DNA of 64,000 nucleotides from NCBI GenBank assembly GCA_050246875.1, contig JBFWVF010000007.1, positions 1-64,000 of the forward strand, read 5' to 3'. Every line of letters begins with the position of its first letter. The stretch's first letter is position 1. This DNA comes from SHWB01 sp050246875. Its GTDB lineage: Bacteria > Pseudomonadota > Alphaproteobacteria > UBA6615. Under the pieces are notes generated by a model that saw only the letters and a list, made by a program, of their open reading frames with translations, was not told the DNA's origin and did no database searches. Both the position numbers and the translations under genes were made by a program. Below, piece after piece: positions 41,260-49,816 of this stretch.

Positions 41260-41622
41260 CTACTTCACGCTGACGACCCGGAAGGGGCGCGTCTCGCCGT
41301 CGTGCTCGGTGATCGACACATACTCGCCGACCCGGAAGGTGTGCTGGTCGAAGCGGTAGCCGGGCTCGTCGTCGGCCGGCTCGCTGTCGAGGTCGTAGTG
41401 GAAGGCCCAGCGGCCGCCGCGGGTGTGGACGAGGTGCCCGTGCTCGTCGTCCTTGCCCGGAACGAAGTTGAGCACGGTGCACTTTTCGCGCTGCTTGCGG
41501 AACTCGGCGAGATCGATGCGGCCCATGGCGTCGAGCGGCGCCGTGAATTCGTAGCCGTGCCGGGGGTCGCCCTGGGGAAACTCGGGGGTCCGCGCAAGCT
41601 CGAGACGGATATGCTTCAGCAT
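41260..41622 (-). CDS. Conserved hypothetical protein (120 aa)
   Basis: Starts MLKHIRLELARTPEFPQGDP and contains YEFTAPLDAMGRIDLAEFR, a VLNFVPGKDDEHGHL segment, GGRWAFHYDLD and GEYVSITEHDGETRPFRVVSV. The regular beta-strand pattern and strong codon signal show it is real. It looks like a conserved alphaproteobacterial protein of unknown function without signal peptide or membrane segment. It follows the next upstream small gene by 23 bp, so the pair is probably co-transcribed. Confidence 0.75.
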   Translation of the reverse strand: MLKHIRLELARTPEFPQGDPRHGYEFTAPLDAMGRIDLAEFRKQREKCTVLNFVPGKDDEHGHLVHTRGGRWAFHYDLDSEPADDEPGYRFDQHTFRVGEYVSITEHDGETRPFRVVSVK

Positions 41623-41645
41623 GGCAATTCCCACCCTGGTGCGTG

Positions 41646-41921
41646 TCAGCCTGGACGATCCATCGCCTCGGCATGGTTGTCGATGAAATGGCGCAGCACG
41701 GCAACCAGCTTCGCCATATGGGCCGTGTCGCCGGTGGCGCGCGCATGCTCGATGTCGTCGACGATCATGCGGCGGATGCGCGGCGCGCCGTCGGGCGTAT
41801 GGATGAGGTAGTTGCCCAACTCCGCCGCGATCATCTCGGGCACATGCTCGTGCTCGGCGATGGCGGCGATTTCCTCCTCCGACAACTCGCAGAGGGCAAG
41901 ACAGTCCTTGATCGTGAGCAT
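41646..41921 (-). CDS. Small conserved helical protein (91 aa)
   Basis: Starts MLTIKDCLALCELSEEEIAA and continues AEHEHVPEMIAAELGNYLIH, RRMIVDDIEHARATGDTAHMAKL, LRHFIDNHAEAMDRPG: short acidic amphipathic helices, no signal peptide. Similar small proteins occur across alphaproteobacteria without known function. GAGG precedes the ATG at 41921; an in-frame start at 41966 is less likely. It forms a two-gene unit with the downstream 120-aa hypothetical. Confidence 0.75.
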   Translation of the reverse strand: MLTIKDCLALCELSEEEIAAIAEHEHVPEMIAAELGNYLIHTPDGAPRIRRMIVDDIEHARATGDTAHMAKLVAVLRHFIDNHAEAMDRPG

Positions 41922-42020
41922 GGCGTACCTCGCGCGTCCGGCGGCCCGCCGTAACGGGGCCGTCACTGTTACAACGATCCGCCGTCCCCGCCGTTGCGCT
42001 GCATCAACCGGTCCGGCCGT

Positions 42021-42605
42021 TCACGGCTGCAGGCGCTGCCGCGTCCAGCCAGCGCCAGCCCGGGTGAACAGCAGGCGGTCGTGCAGGCGGTCGGGCCGGT
42101 CGACCCAGAACTCGATGCGCGCCGGAGCCAGACGCCAGCCGCCCCAGTGCGGCGGCCGCGGCACCGGCCGGCCGGCCCATTCGCGCTCGCGCGCGGCGAC
42201 GCGGGCCTCGAGCGTGGCGCGGCCGTCGACGGGCCGCGACTGGTCCGAAACCCAGGCGCCGATCTGGCTGCCGCGCGCCCGCGTGGCGAAATAGGCATCG
42301 GCCTCGGCCGGCGTGACCGGCGCGACCCGGCCGGCGATGCGGACCTGGCGGCCGAGCGCCTTCCAGTAGGCGCACAGGGCCACGGCGGGGTTGCCGGCGA
42401 TGTCGGCCGCCTTGGCGCTCTCGCCGTTGGAATAGAAGACGAAGCCGGCGGCGTCGAAGCTCTTGAGCAGGACCATGCGCGCCGACGGTTCGCCCGAGGC
42501 CGACACCGTGGCGAGGCAGACGGCATCGGGATTGACCGGTTCGGCACGGCGCGCCTCGGCGAACCATTCGCCAAACAATTCAAAGGGTTCCGTCCGCTCG
42601 AACAT
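42021..42605 (-). CDS. pdxH: Pyridoxamine 5'-phosphate oxidase
   Basis: An FMN enzyme that oxidises PNP/PMP to pyridoxal phosphate. The 194 residues contain SARMVLLKSFDAAGFVFYSN, the QVRIAGRVAPVT segment, RGSQIGAWVSDQSRP and the C-terminal PPHWGGWRLAPARIEFWVDRPDRLHDR. Start ATG 42605 gives the normal N-terminus. It is divergent from the lipoprotein gene with a 161-bp shared upstream region. Two PLP aminotransferases and hemA in this window depend on its product. Confidence 0.95.
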   Translation of the reverse strand: MFERTEPFELFGEWFAEARRAEPVNPDAVCLATVSASGEPSARMVLLKSFDAAGFVFYSNGESAKAADIAGNPAVALCAYWKALGRQVRIAGRVAPVTPAEADAYFATRARGSQIGAWVSDQSRPVDGRATLEARVAAREREWAGRPVPRPPHWGGWRLAPARIEFWVDRPDRLHDRLLFTRAGAGWTRQRLQP

Positions 42606-42766
42606 GCCCGAATTCCGCCGCTTTCTTGTATTCTGCTCGTCCGCGCCCAGATCATAGCGGTCCGACCGCAGGGTTCCCATATGCTGGGACGTTAAACGGA
42701 CTTCGGGCCGGCCTGCGGAACCCGCAACGTGCGGCGTGCGTTGGCCGGCCAAAGGGGAGACAGACG

Positions 42767-43255
42767 ATGAACTTCAAGCCGGTTGCTGCGATCGCCGTGG
42801 CTGCGGCGCTTGCACTGGGTGCCTGCTCGTCCGACTACGGGCCGAAGCAGACGGGCGGCGCGGTCCTCGGCGGCGCCGGCGGCGCGCTGATCGGTTCGCA
42901 GTTCGCGCATGGCGGAAGCCGCCTGCTGTGGACGGCGGCCGGCACGCTCATCGGCGCCTTCGTCGGCAGCGAGGTCGGCAAGTCGCTCGACCGCGTCGAC
43001 CAGATGTCGATGAAGCAGGCCGAGACGCAGGCGCAGACCGCGCCAATCGGCAACACGATCGCCTGGAACAACCCGCAGACGGGCAACCACGGCACCATCA
43101 CCCCGGTGCGCGACGGCACCAACACGCGCACCGGCGAATACTGCCGCGAGTTCCAGCAGACGGTGACCATCGGCAACGAGACCAAGCAGGCCTACGGCAC
43201 CGCCTGCCAGCGCCCCGACGGCAGCTGGGAAATCGTGCAGCCCGCCAAGACCTGA
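42767..43255 (+). CDS. RT0821/Lpp0805-type surface lipoprotein (17-kDa antigen-like)
   Basis: A 162-residue protein with a lipoprotein signal (MNFKPVAAIAVAAALALGAC, lipobox LGAC, Cys20). A glycine-zipper-like segment follows (GGAVLGGAGGALIGSQFA, GTLIGAFVGSEVGKSLDRVD), then the conserved C-terminal domain: NTIAWNNPQTGNHGTITP, YCREFQQTVTIG, AYGTACQRPDGSWEIV. The family is found in the outer membrane of rickettsiae and other alphaproteobacteria, role unknown. GGGGAGACAG before the ATG supplies the ribosome site. Confidence 0.92.
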   Translation: MNFKPVAAIAVAAALALGACSSDYGPKQTGGAVLGGAGGALIGSQFAHGGSRLLWTAAGTLIGAFVGSEVGKSLDRVDQMSMKQAETQAQTAPIGNTIAWNNPQTGNHGTITPVRDGTNTRTGEYCREFQQTVTIGNETKQAYGTACQRPDGSWEIVQPAKT

Positions 43256-43262
43256 CCGGCGG

Positions 43263-44090
43263 CTAGCCCCGTTCATCCTCCGGGCGGGCCCAGACCGCCC
43301 GGAGGAAACCGATCCGCCCTTCCACGAGATTGCGGCGCAGGTTCGCCAGCATGCCGGCGAAGTCGTCGCCCATGACCTCGCGCAGGCCCATGGCGGGCGG
43401 CGGCGCGGCGAGGGCGCGATCGAGCCAGCCGAGCGCGTCGCCGCCACCATCCTCGTTCGCCTTTTCGACAAGGCCGGCCCCGCGCAGCGCGGCCGCGGTG
43501 TCCGCCGCCGTCGCCAGGTGGCTCGTCGCCATGGTGCGGGCCCAGGGGACGGGCAGGTGCAGCGGGGCGTCAGGCGTGGCGGCGACGACATCCCAGATCG
43601 CCAACCGTCCGCCCGGCGCCAGCACGCGGGCGATCTCGCGGTAGAGCGCGGCGCGGTCGGCGATGTTCATCGCCACATGCTCGGTCCACGCCAGGGTGAA
43701 GGACGCCGGCAGAAACGGCAGCGCCAGCGCGCTGGCCGCGCACACCCGCATCATGCCGTCGAGGCCGGTGCGCCGCGCGAGACCGGCGGCGATGCGGCAG
43801 TAGTCCTCCATCAGGTCGATGGCGGTGACGGCGACGCCGAACTCGTCGGCGAGCAGACGCGCCGGTCCGCCGAGGCCGCAGCCGACGTCGAGCGCGCGCT
43901 CGCCGGTGCGCGGCAGCGCCAGCGCGGCGAGCTTGCGGCTGGCCGGCGCGCCGCCGACGTGAAACTGGTCGAGCGGCGCGAGATCGGTGCGCGACAGGCG
44001 CCCGTCCGGCGTGCCGAGCGCCGCCAGCACATGCGCCGCCAGTCCCGCCCGCGCATAGTGGCGCCGGGCGGCGTCGGCGTCGCCGCTCAT
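43263..44090 (-). CDS. SAM-dependent methyltransferase
   Basis: A 275-residue class I methyltransferase: the AdoMet motif DVGCGLGGPARLLADEFG is typical of UbiE/GSMT-like small-molecule methyltransferases. ALPFLPASFTLAWTEHVAMNI and VLAPGGRLAIWDVVA follow. The N-terminal DQFHVGGAPASRKL segment is also seen in glycine/sarcosine-type methyltransferases, but the substrate is not determinable. It overlaps the YihY gene upstream by 4 bp (ATGA). Confidence 0.88.
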   Translation of the reverse strand: MSGDADAARRHYARAGLAAHVLAALGTPDGRLSRTDLAPLDQFHVGGAPASRKLAALALPRTGERALDVGCGLGGPARLLADEFGVAVTAIDLMEDYCRIAAGLARRTGLDGMMRVCAASALALPFLPASFTLAWTEHVAMNIADRAALYREIARVLAPGGRLAIWDVVAATPDAPLHLPVPWARTMATSHLATAADTAAALRGAGLVEKANEDGGGDALGWLDRALAAPPPAMGLREVMGDDFAGMLANLRRNLVEGRIGFLRAVWARPEDERG

Positions 44091-45385
44091 GACGTTGCGC
44101 CGCCGATACCGAGCAGGGTCTTCACCGGTACCGACAGCGCCGCGCGGTCGGCCGCGAGGAGCTGGCCGAGGGCATCGCGCAGGCGATCGTCCCAGGCGCG
44201 ATCGGCGATGTCGGCGATCGCCACCGATTCCAGCCCGAGGCCGAGCACGCGATAGAGGTCGAACAGCGTCACGCCCTCGAAGTCGCGCGCCAGCACCGGC
44301 TGCTCGGTGTCCGTCCGCGCGATCCAGCCGGCGGCGATCAGTGCCCCCAGCGCGGCGCCGACGCCCCGCGCATCGCCGTCGGCCGTGGCGATGATCTCGT
44401 CGTCGTTGACGCGGCGCCCGTCGCGGCCGGCCAGCAGCAGGGCCTCGATCGCCTGCAGGGCGCGCAGCAGGATGCGGTCGCCCGTCAGCGGGCCCTGGTC
44501 GTCCATCGCCCGCCGCTGTGCCAGCCATTCGGGCAGCGAGGCCGCCGTCGCCGCGCCGAACAGCACGACCGACCAGGCGAGGTACATCCAGATGAGGAAG
44601 ATCGGCAGCGCGGCCAGCGAGCCGTAGACCGATTCGTAGCTGCCGGCATTCTCGACATAGAGGCCGAAGCCGCGCTTCAGCAGCTCGAACAGCACGGCGC
44701 CGACGATGCCGCCGAGCGCCGCCCAGGTCCAGCGCACCGGCCGGTGCGGCAGCGCCATGTAGAGCACGGCGAGGCCAGCGGCGGTGAGCAGCGGCGAGAT
44801 GGTCAGCGCGACGGCGCGGCCGACGCCGCCGAGGCCGACGCCCTCGCCCGCCGTATGGGCCATGGCGAACAGCACCGGCCCGATCGACAGCGCCGTGCCG
44901 AGCAGCAGCGGGCCGAGCGTCAGCACCGTCCAGTACGAGACCAGCCGCTGCGCCAGCGGCCGCCCGCCCTTGACCCGCCAGATGGCGTTGAAGGCGTTCT
45001 CGATGGTCGACAGCAGCATGATCGCCGTCACTGCCAGCCAGACCACGCCGATGGCCGTCAGCTTGCCGGTATTGGCGACGAAGGCGTCGAGGTGCTGGAC
45101 GATGTCGGCGCTCGAACTCGGCACGAGGACGTCGAGGACCTCGGTGGCGAAGCGCGAGCGCACCCGGCCGAAGACCGGGAAAGCGGCCATCACCGACAGG
45201 CCGATCGCGAACAGCGGCACGATGGCCAGCAGCGAGGTGTAGGCGAGCGAGGCGGCGGTCGCGAGGCCGCCATCACCGAAGAAGCGGCCGGCGGCGTAGC
45301 GCAAAAAGGACAGGGCCGAGCCGGCGCTGCGGCGCGGCTGGCGTATATGCCCGGCGGCGCGGGCTATGATGGGGGGCGTTGCCAT
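44087..45385 (-). CDS. YihY/virulence factor BrkB family membrane protein
   Basis: A 432-residue inner-membrane protein with about six transmembrane segments in the first 290 residues (AASLAYTSLLAIVPLFAIGLSV; TAIGVVWLAVTAIMLLS; ALGGIVGAVLFELLKRGFGLYV; YGSLAALPIFLIWMYLAWSVVLFGA). A cytoplasmic C-terminal domain follows, of winged-helix character (ALQAIEALLLAGRDGRRVNDDEII to DLYRVLGLG). Once called ribonuclease BN in error; function is unclear. Start ATG 45385; the longer upstream frame is non-conserved. Confidence 0.92.
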   Translation of the reverse strand: MATPPIIARAAGHIRQPRRSAGSALSFLRYAAGRFFGDGGLATAASLAYTSLLAIVPLFAIGLSVMAAFPVFGRVRSRFATEVLDVLVPSSSADIVQHLDAFVANTGKLTAIGVVWLAVTAIMLLSTIENAFNAIWRVKGGRPLAQRLVSYWTVLTLGPLLLGTALSIGPVLFAMAHTAGEGVGLGGVGRAVALTISPLLTAAGLAVLYMALPHRPVRWTWAALGGIVGAVLFELLKRGFGLYVENAGSYESVYGSLAALPIFLIWMYLAWSVVLFGAATAASLPEWLAQRRAMDDQGPLTGDRILLRALQAIEALLLAGRDGRRVNDDEIIATADGDARGVGAALGALIAAGWIARTDTEQPVLARDFEGVTLFDLYRVLGLGLESVAIADIADRAWDDRLRDALGQLLAADRAALSVPVKTLLGIGGATS

Positions 45386-45473
45386 GGACCTGTGCCGATT
45401 GTAAGGGGATGCCCGGAAGCCGGAAACCCGCTTGTGCCGGCCCTTCGCAGACCGACCGCACGGCCGCGTGTTC

Positions 45474-45501
45474 TTGCCGGTGCGACCGGTTCGTGTAGGA
45501 T
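45474..45501 (+). promoter_or_regulatory. Predicted promoter of fabI
   Basis: TTGCCG (45474-45479) and TAGGAT (45496-45501) are 16 bp apart, about 50 bp before the fabI ATG, in the divergent gap with the YihY gene. Confidence 0.5.
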
Positions 45502-45549
45502 GCCGGCGCCTTCCGGGCCCCGACACGCAGCCCCCGCCAAGAGGACGAA

Positions 45550-46395
45550 ATGGACGCCAAACGGCCGCTGATGCAGGGCAAGCGCGGCCTCGTGATGGGC
45601 GTCGCCAACGACCGCTCGATCGCCTGGGGCATCGCCCGCGCCGTCGCCGCCGAGGGCGCCGAACTGGCCTTCACCTACCAAGGCGAGGCGCTGGCCAAGC
45701 GCGTCCGCCCGCTTGCCGAAAGCGTCGGCAGCCAGATCCTGCTGCCCGCCGACGTGACCGACGAGGCGAGCATGGACGCGCTGTTCGCCACCCTGGCCGA
45801 GAAGTGGGGCCGGCTCGACTTCGTCGTCCACGCCATCGCCTATTCGGACAAGGACGAGCTGAAGGGCGCCTACGTCAACACCACGCGCGCCAACTTCCTG
45901 CGCTCGCTCGACATCTCGTGCTTCTCGTTCACCGACGTCTGTCGCCGCGCGCTGCCGCTGCTGACCGACGGCGGCAGCCTGCTGACGCTGACCTACTACG
46001 GCTCCGAGCGGGTGATGCCGCATTACAACGTCATGGGCGTGGCCAAGGCGGCGCTGGAAGCCTCGGTGCGCTACCTCGCCGTCGATCTCGGGCCGAAGGG
46101 CATCCGCGTCAACGCCATCTCGGCCGGGCCGATCAAGACCCTGGCGGCGAGCGGCATCGGCGACTTCCGCTACATCCTGCGCTGGAACGAGCTGAACTCG
46201 CCGCTGCGCCGCAACGTCACCGTCGAACAGGTCGGCGGCGCCGGCCTCTACCTGCTGTCCGATCTCGGCGCAGGCGTGACCGGCGAGGTCCACCACGTCG
46301 ACTCCGGCTACCACGTCGTCGGCATGGTCGCCGTCGACGCCGCGCCGGCCGCGGCGGATCTGCTGTCGGGCCTGCGCGCCGGCGCCGACGAATAG
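45550..46395 (+). CDS. fabI: Enoyl-[acyl-carrier-protein] reductase (NADH)
   Basis: Last step of the fatty-acid elongation cycle. The 281 residues have the FabI-type SDR start GKRGLVMGVANDRSIAWGIA, catalytic Tyr159-x6-Lys166 (YNVMGVAK) and SAGPIKTLAASGIGDF. Length and motifs are normal. aroC follows 10 bp later on the same strand, so the two form an operon, as in many alphaproteobacteria. Confidence 0.96.
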   Translation: MDAKRPLMQGKRGLVMGVANDRSIAWGIARAVAAEGAELAFTYQGEALAKRVRPLAESVGSQILLPADVTDEASMDALFATLAEKWGRLDFVVHAIAYSDKDELKGAYVNTTRANFLRSLDISCFSFTDVCRRALPLLTDGGSLLTLTYYGSERVMPHYNVMGVAKAALEASVRYLAVDLGPKGIRVNAISAGPIKTLAASGIGDFRYILRWNELNSPLRRNVTVEQVGGAGLYLLSDLGAGVTGEVHHVDSGYHVVGMVAVDAAPAAADLLSGLRAGADE

Positions 46396-46405
46396 GCGCA
46401 ATCCG

Positions 46406-47503
46406 ATGGCCGCCAATACCTTCGGCCGGCTGTTCGCCTTCACCGGCTGGGGCGAGAGCCACGGCCCGGCGATCGGCTGCGTCGTCGACGGCGTGCCGCC
46501 GTTGCTCGAGCTGTCCGAGGCCGACATCCAGCCCTGGCTCGACCGCCGCCGGCCCGGCACCTCACGCTTCACCACGCAGCGCCGTGAACCGGACGCGGTG
46601 CGCATCCTGTCGGGCGTGTTCGAGGGCCGGACGACCGGGCATCCGGTCAGCCTGATGATCGAGAACACCGACGCGCGCTCGAAGGACTACTCCGACAACG
46701 CCGGCAAGTACCGGCCGGGCCACGCCGACTACACCTACGACGCCAAGTACGGCATCCGCGACCATCGCGGCGGAGGCCGCGCCTCGGCGCGCGAGACGGC
46801 GGTGCGCGTCGCTGCCGGCGCCATCGCCCGCAAGGTGCTCGACGCAACGGTGCCCGGCGGCGTGCGGATACGCGGCGCCCTCGTGCAGGTGGGACCGCAC
46901 CGCGTCGACCGCGCGCGCTGGGACTGGACGGCGGTCGAGGAAAATCCCTTCTGGTGCCCGGACCGCGACATGGCGGCGCAGTGGGAAGACTATCTCGACG
47001 GCGTCCGCAAGGCCGGGTCTAGCTGCGGTGCCGTGATTGAGGTGGTGGCCGAGGGCGCGCCGGTCGGGCTCGGCGAGCCGGTCTACGGCAAGCTCGACAG
47101 CGAACTCGCGGCGGCGATGATGTCGATCAATGCGGTGAAGGCGGTCGAGATCGGCGCCGGCTTCGCGGCGGCGGCGCTGTCGGGCGAGGACAACGCCGAC
47201 GAGATGCGCGTGGAGGACGGCAAGGTCCGTTTCCTCTCCAACAACGCCGGCGGCATCCTTGGCGGCATCTCGACGGGACAGGAAATCGTCGTGCGCTTCG
47301 CCGTCAAGCCGACCAGCTCCATCCTGACGCCGCGCCGCACCGTGACGCGCGACGGGCGGGAGGACGAGATCGCCACGCGCGGCCGTCACGACCCCTGCGT
47401 CGGCATCCGTGCCGTGCCGGTCGGCGAGGCGATGATGGCGGTCGTGCTGGCCGACCAGCTGCTGCGCCACCGTGCCCAGATCGGCGGCTTCGGCGCGAGC
47501 TGA
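46406..47503 (+). CDS. aroC: Chorismate synthase
   Basis: Converts EPSP to chorismate with reduced FMN. The 365 residues have GWGESHGPAIGCVVDGVPP, the RHRP-type RRRPGTSRFTTQRREPD, HRGGGRASARETAVRVAAG and the C-terminal RHDPCVGIRAVPVGEAM. Normal length. It is the second gene of the fabI–aroC unit; a family-A palindrome follows 17 bp after the stop. Confidence 0.97.
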   Translation: MAANTFGRLFAFTGWGESHGPAIGCVVDGVPPLLELSEADIQPWLDRRRPGTSRFTTQRREPDAVRILSGVFEGRTTGHPVSLMIENTDARSKDYSDNAGKYRPGHADYTYDAKYGIRDHRGGGRASARETAVRVAAGAIARKVLDATVPGGVRIRGALVQVGPHRVDRARWDWTAVEENPFWCPDRDMAAQWEDYLDGVRKAGSSCGAVIEVVAEGAPVGLGEPVYGKLDSELAAAMMSINAVKAVEIGAGFAAAALSGEDNADEMRVEDGKVRFLSNNAGGILGGISTGQEIVVRFAVKPTSSILTPRRTVTRDGREDEIATRGRHDPCVGIRAVPVGEAMMAVVLADQLLRHRAQIGGFGAS

Positions 47504-47520
47504 AGTGATTCGAACTCGTC

Positions 47521-47601
47521 GTCATTGCGAGCGAAGCGAAGCAATCCAGCCTGTCGCCGCACGTCTGGATTGCTTCGTCCGCTCGGCCTCCTCGCAATGA
47601 C
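47521..47601. repeat. Dispersed palindromic repeat, family A, copy 2
   Basis: Terminal inverted arms GTCATTGCGAG (47521-47531) and CTCGCAATGAC (47591-47601) with inner GAAGCAATCCAG/CTGGATTGCTTC arms. Same organisation and about the same length as 15133-15216. It lies just after aroC. Confidence 0.85.
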
Positions 47602-47632
47602 CCGGCAGGTGCGGCCCGCGCAGGAGCGAACC

Positions 47633-48286
47633 ATGGCCACGGGCAAGGGCAAGGCAGGCAAAGGGACCGCGAAGAAGCGCGAGACCGGCAGGCAGCTCGG
47701 CCACGTCTCGCATCTGCGCGTGCCGCGCGAATCCTCGCTGCCAGAGGATCTGCGCAAATACATGCGGATCTGCCGCGAGAAACTGGGCCTGGTGCCGAAC
47801 GTGATCCGCGCCTTCTCGCTGCGCCCGGCCAAGCTGCGGACCTTCATCGCCAGCTACGGCGAACTGATGCTGTCGCCGGACAGCGCGCTGACCAAGCTTG
47901 AGCGCGAGATGATCGCGGTGACGGTCTCGTCGCACAATCACTGCGTCTACTGCATCGTCGCGCACGGCCAGGCGGTGCGCGAGTTGTCGGGCGATCCGAT
48001 GCTGGGCGATATCCTGTCGGTCAACTACCGCGACGCCACCCTGTCACCGCGCCACCGCGCCATGCTCGACTACGCCTGGAAGCTGACGGCGACGCCGTGG
48101 CTGGTCGGCGAGGCCGACCGCGCGGCCCTGCGCAAGGCCGGCTTCGACGACGAGGGCATCTTCGACGTCACCGATGTCGCCGGCTATTTCAACTACACCA
48201 ACCGCATGGCAACCGGCGTCGGCATGGCGCCGAACGACGAGTATTTCGCCATGAGCCGCCTGCCGCCGCCCGCCGGCCGGGCCTAG
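47633..48286 (+). CDS. Peroxidase-related (AhpD-like, carboxymuconolactone decarboxylase family) protein
   Basis: A 217-residue protein. The central part LTKLEREMIAVTVSSHNHCVYCIVAHG carries the CxxC and downstream His of AhpD-like active sites. The C-terminal DVAGYFNYTNRMATGVG and PNDEYFA are typical of the uncharacterised peroxidase-related subgroup. The N-terminus has a lysine/glycine-rich segment before LGHVSHLRVP. Peroxide reduction is plausible but unproven for this subgroup. It shares a CTAG stop with the convergent PadR gene. Confidence 0.85.
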   Translation: MATGKGKAGKGTAKKRETGRQLGHVSHLRVPRESSLPEDLRKYMRICREKLGLVPNVIRAFSLRPAKLRTFIASYGELMLSPDSALTKLEREMIAVTVSSHNHCVYCIVAHGQAVRELSGDPMLGDILSVNYRDATLSPRHRAMLDYAWKLTATPWLVGEADRAALRKAGFDDEGIFDVTDVAGYFNYTNRMATGVGMAPNDEYFAMSRLPPPAGRA

Positions 48287-48813
48287 AGCCGCCCCAACAG
48301 ATCCTCGAGCCAGGCGACGCGCGCGCGCACCTGCGCCACTTCGGTGCCGAGCCATGACGCGAGCGCGCCGTCGGCGGCATAGTCGCGCGCCAGTTCGTCG
48401 AGGCGTGCCGCCTCGCTCTCGCCGGCGGCGATGAGGCGATCGACCTGATCGCGGGCCTCGTCGGCGGGCAGCAGGGGCAGGAAGCGCAGCTTCAGCGCCA
48501 ATACCAGCCGCGAGACGCCGTCGAGCGGCAGGCGCACGTTGGCCCGCAGAAGCTCGTCGAGGGCGGCGCGCCCAGCCGGCGTGACCTCCAGCAGCGCGGC
48601 CTCGCCCTCGCCGCTGACGGCGCGGACGAGGCCCTCGTGGCGCAGCAGTTCGAGGTTCGAGCCGAGCACGTCGAGCGACGGCCCGGCCACTCGTGTGGCG
48701 AAGCCGCGCACCTCGTTGGCCACGTCGCGGTAGGGACGTGGGCCGCCCGCCAGCACGCCGAGGGCGGCGAGGCGGATGGCCTCGGCCGGGATCAGGGAGC
48801 GGTCGCGATACAT
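48283..48813 (-). CDS. PadR-family transcriptional regulator
   Basis: A 176-residue winged-helix protein. N-terminal wHTH about 8-85 (IPAEAIRLAALGVLAGGPRP, NLELLRHEGLVRAVSGEGEAALLEVTPAGRAAL). The C-terminal helical dimerisation part LKLRFLPLLPADEARDQVDRLIAAGESEAARL is PadR/Vir-type. It is divergent from two tandem EamA exporters, and an imperfect palindrome lies in the shared upstream region. Local regulation of the transporters is inferred. Start ATG 48813 fits the domain. Confidence 0.82.
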   Translation of the reverse strand: MYRDRSLIPAEAIRLAALGVLAGGPRPYRDVANEVRGFATRVAGPSLDVLGSNLELLRHEGLVRAVSGEGEAALLEVTPAGRAALDELLRANVRLPLDGVSRLVLALKLRFLPLLPADEARDQVDRLIAAGESEAARLDELARDYAADGALASWLGTEVAQVRARVAWLEDLLGRL

Positions 48814-48896
48814 CGGTGGACGGACGGGCGGGGGCGGCAGTTGTGCAGGGCGGCGGGATCGTGGCACACGGCCGGGCGGCCAACAACGACGATCTT

Positions 48897-48913
48897 CGAA
48901 TGATAATCGTTCG
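48897..48913. promoter_or_regulatory. Imperfect 17-bp palindrome between padR-like and EamA genes (candidate operator)
   Basis: CGAATGATAATCGTTCG pairs at 7 of 8 symmetric positions and includes a GATAAT that could be a -10 element. It is 34 bp before the first EamA start and 84 bp from the regulator start. Confidence 0.45.
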
Positions 48914-48946
48914 CACAACAATCCGGCCGCGCGGGGTCTGCCGCCC

Positions 48947-49816
48947 ATGAGCCGATTTTCCGCGCCGGTCAGCGGCATCGCGCTGATGGCGCTGGCCACC
49001 GCCACCTTCGCCGGCGCCGATTCGCTGTCGAAGCTGCTAGTCGCCGACTATCCGGTGCCGCAGGTCGTCTGGCTGCGCCAGGTGGCCGGCCTCGCCATCT
49101 GGCTGCCGGTGATCCTGTGGGTCGGCGGGCGCGACGTCTGGCGCACGGCACGGCCGGGCATGCACGCCGTCCGCGCCGCCCTCCATCTCGCCTCGGCGGT
49201 GTTCTTCCACCTCGCGTTGACGCATGTGCCGCTGGCCGAGGCGACGGCGCTGTTCTACGTCGAGCCGCTGCTGCTGACGGCGCTCGCCGTGCCGCTGCTC
49301 GGCGAGAAGGTCGGCTGGCGGCGCTGGGCGGCGGTCGGCGTCGGGCTCGGCGGCATGCTGCTGCTGGTGCGCCCGGGCAGCGGCGACACCTCGATGTGGA
49401 TGGTCTTCCCGCTCTGCTCGGCGGTGGTGTTCGCGCTCTACGAGATCCTCACCCGCCGGGCCGGCTTCTCCGACCGGCCGATGACCTCCTTCGTCTGGCT
49501 GCTCGGCGGCATGATCGTGCTGCTGGCACCGGCGGTGCCGGTTGTCTGGCAGCCGATGGACCAGCGCGCCCTGCTGCTGCTCGCGCTGCTCGGGCTGATC
49601 AGCGGCGGCGCGCAGTTCCTGATGATCTTCGCCCTGGCCCGCGCGCCGGCCTCGGTGCTGGCGCCGCTGCGCTACTGCCACCTCGTCTGGGCGACGCTGC
49701 TCGGTATGGCGATCTTCGGCACGCTGCCCGACGGCTGGTCGCTGGCCGGCATGGCGGTGATCGCCGGCGCCGGCCTCTACGTCTGGCATCGCGAGCGCCG
49801 GCAGGCGGCGGCATGA
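48947..49816 (+). CDS. EamA/DMT-family transporter (copy 1)
   Basis: A 289-residue inner-membrane protein with ten predicted helices in two EamA repeats. Typical segments are LTHVPLAEATALFYVEPLLLTALAVPLLGEKVGWRRW and ARAPASVLAPLRYCHLVWATLLG. It exports an unknown small metabolite. A paralogue follows with a 4-bp ATGA overlap. The divergent PadR gene is a likely regulator (inference). Confidence 0.9.
   Translation: MSRFSAPVSGIALMALATATFAGADSLSKLLVADYPVPQVVWLRQVAGLAIWLPVILWVGGRDVWRTARPGMHAVRAALHLASAVFFHLALTHVPLAEATALFYVEPLLLTALAVPLLGEKVGWRRWAAVGVGLGGMLLLVRPGSGDTSMWMVFPLCSAVVFALYEILTRRAGFSDRPMTSFVWLLGGMIVLLAPAVPVVWQPMDQRALLLLALLGLISGGAQFLMIFALARAPASVLAPLRYCHLVWATLLGMAIFGTLPDGWSLAGMAVIAGAGLYVWHRERRQAAA

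Noticed and set aside
48897..48913. Fur box
   Set aside because: GATAATC is present, but the hexamer array typical of Fur sites is not, and no iron genes are adjacent; a PadR operator fits better.
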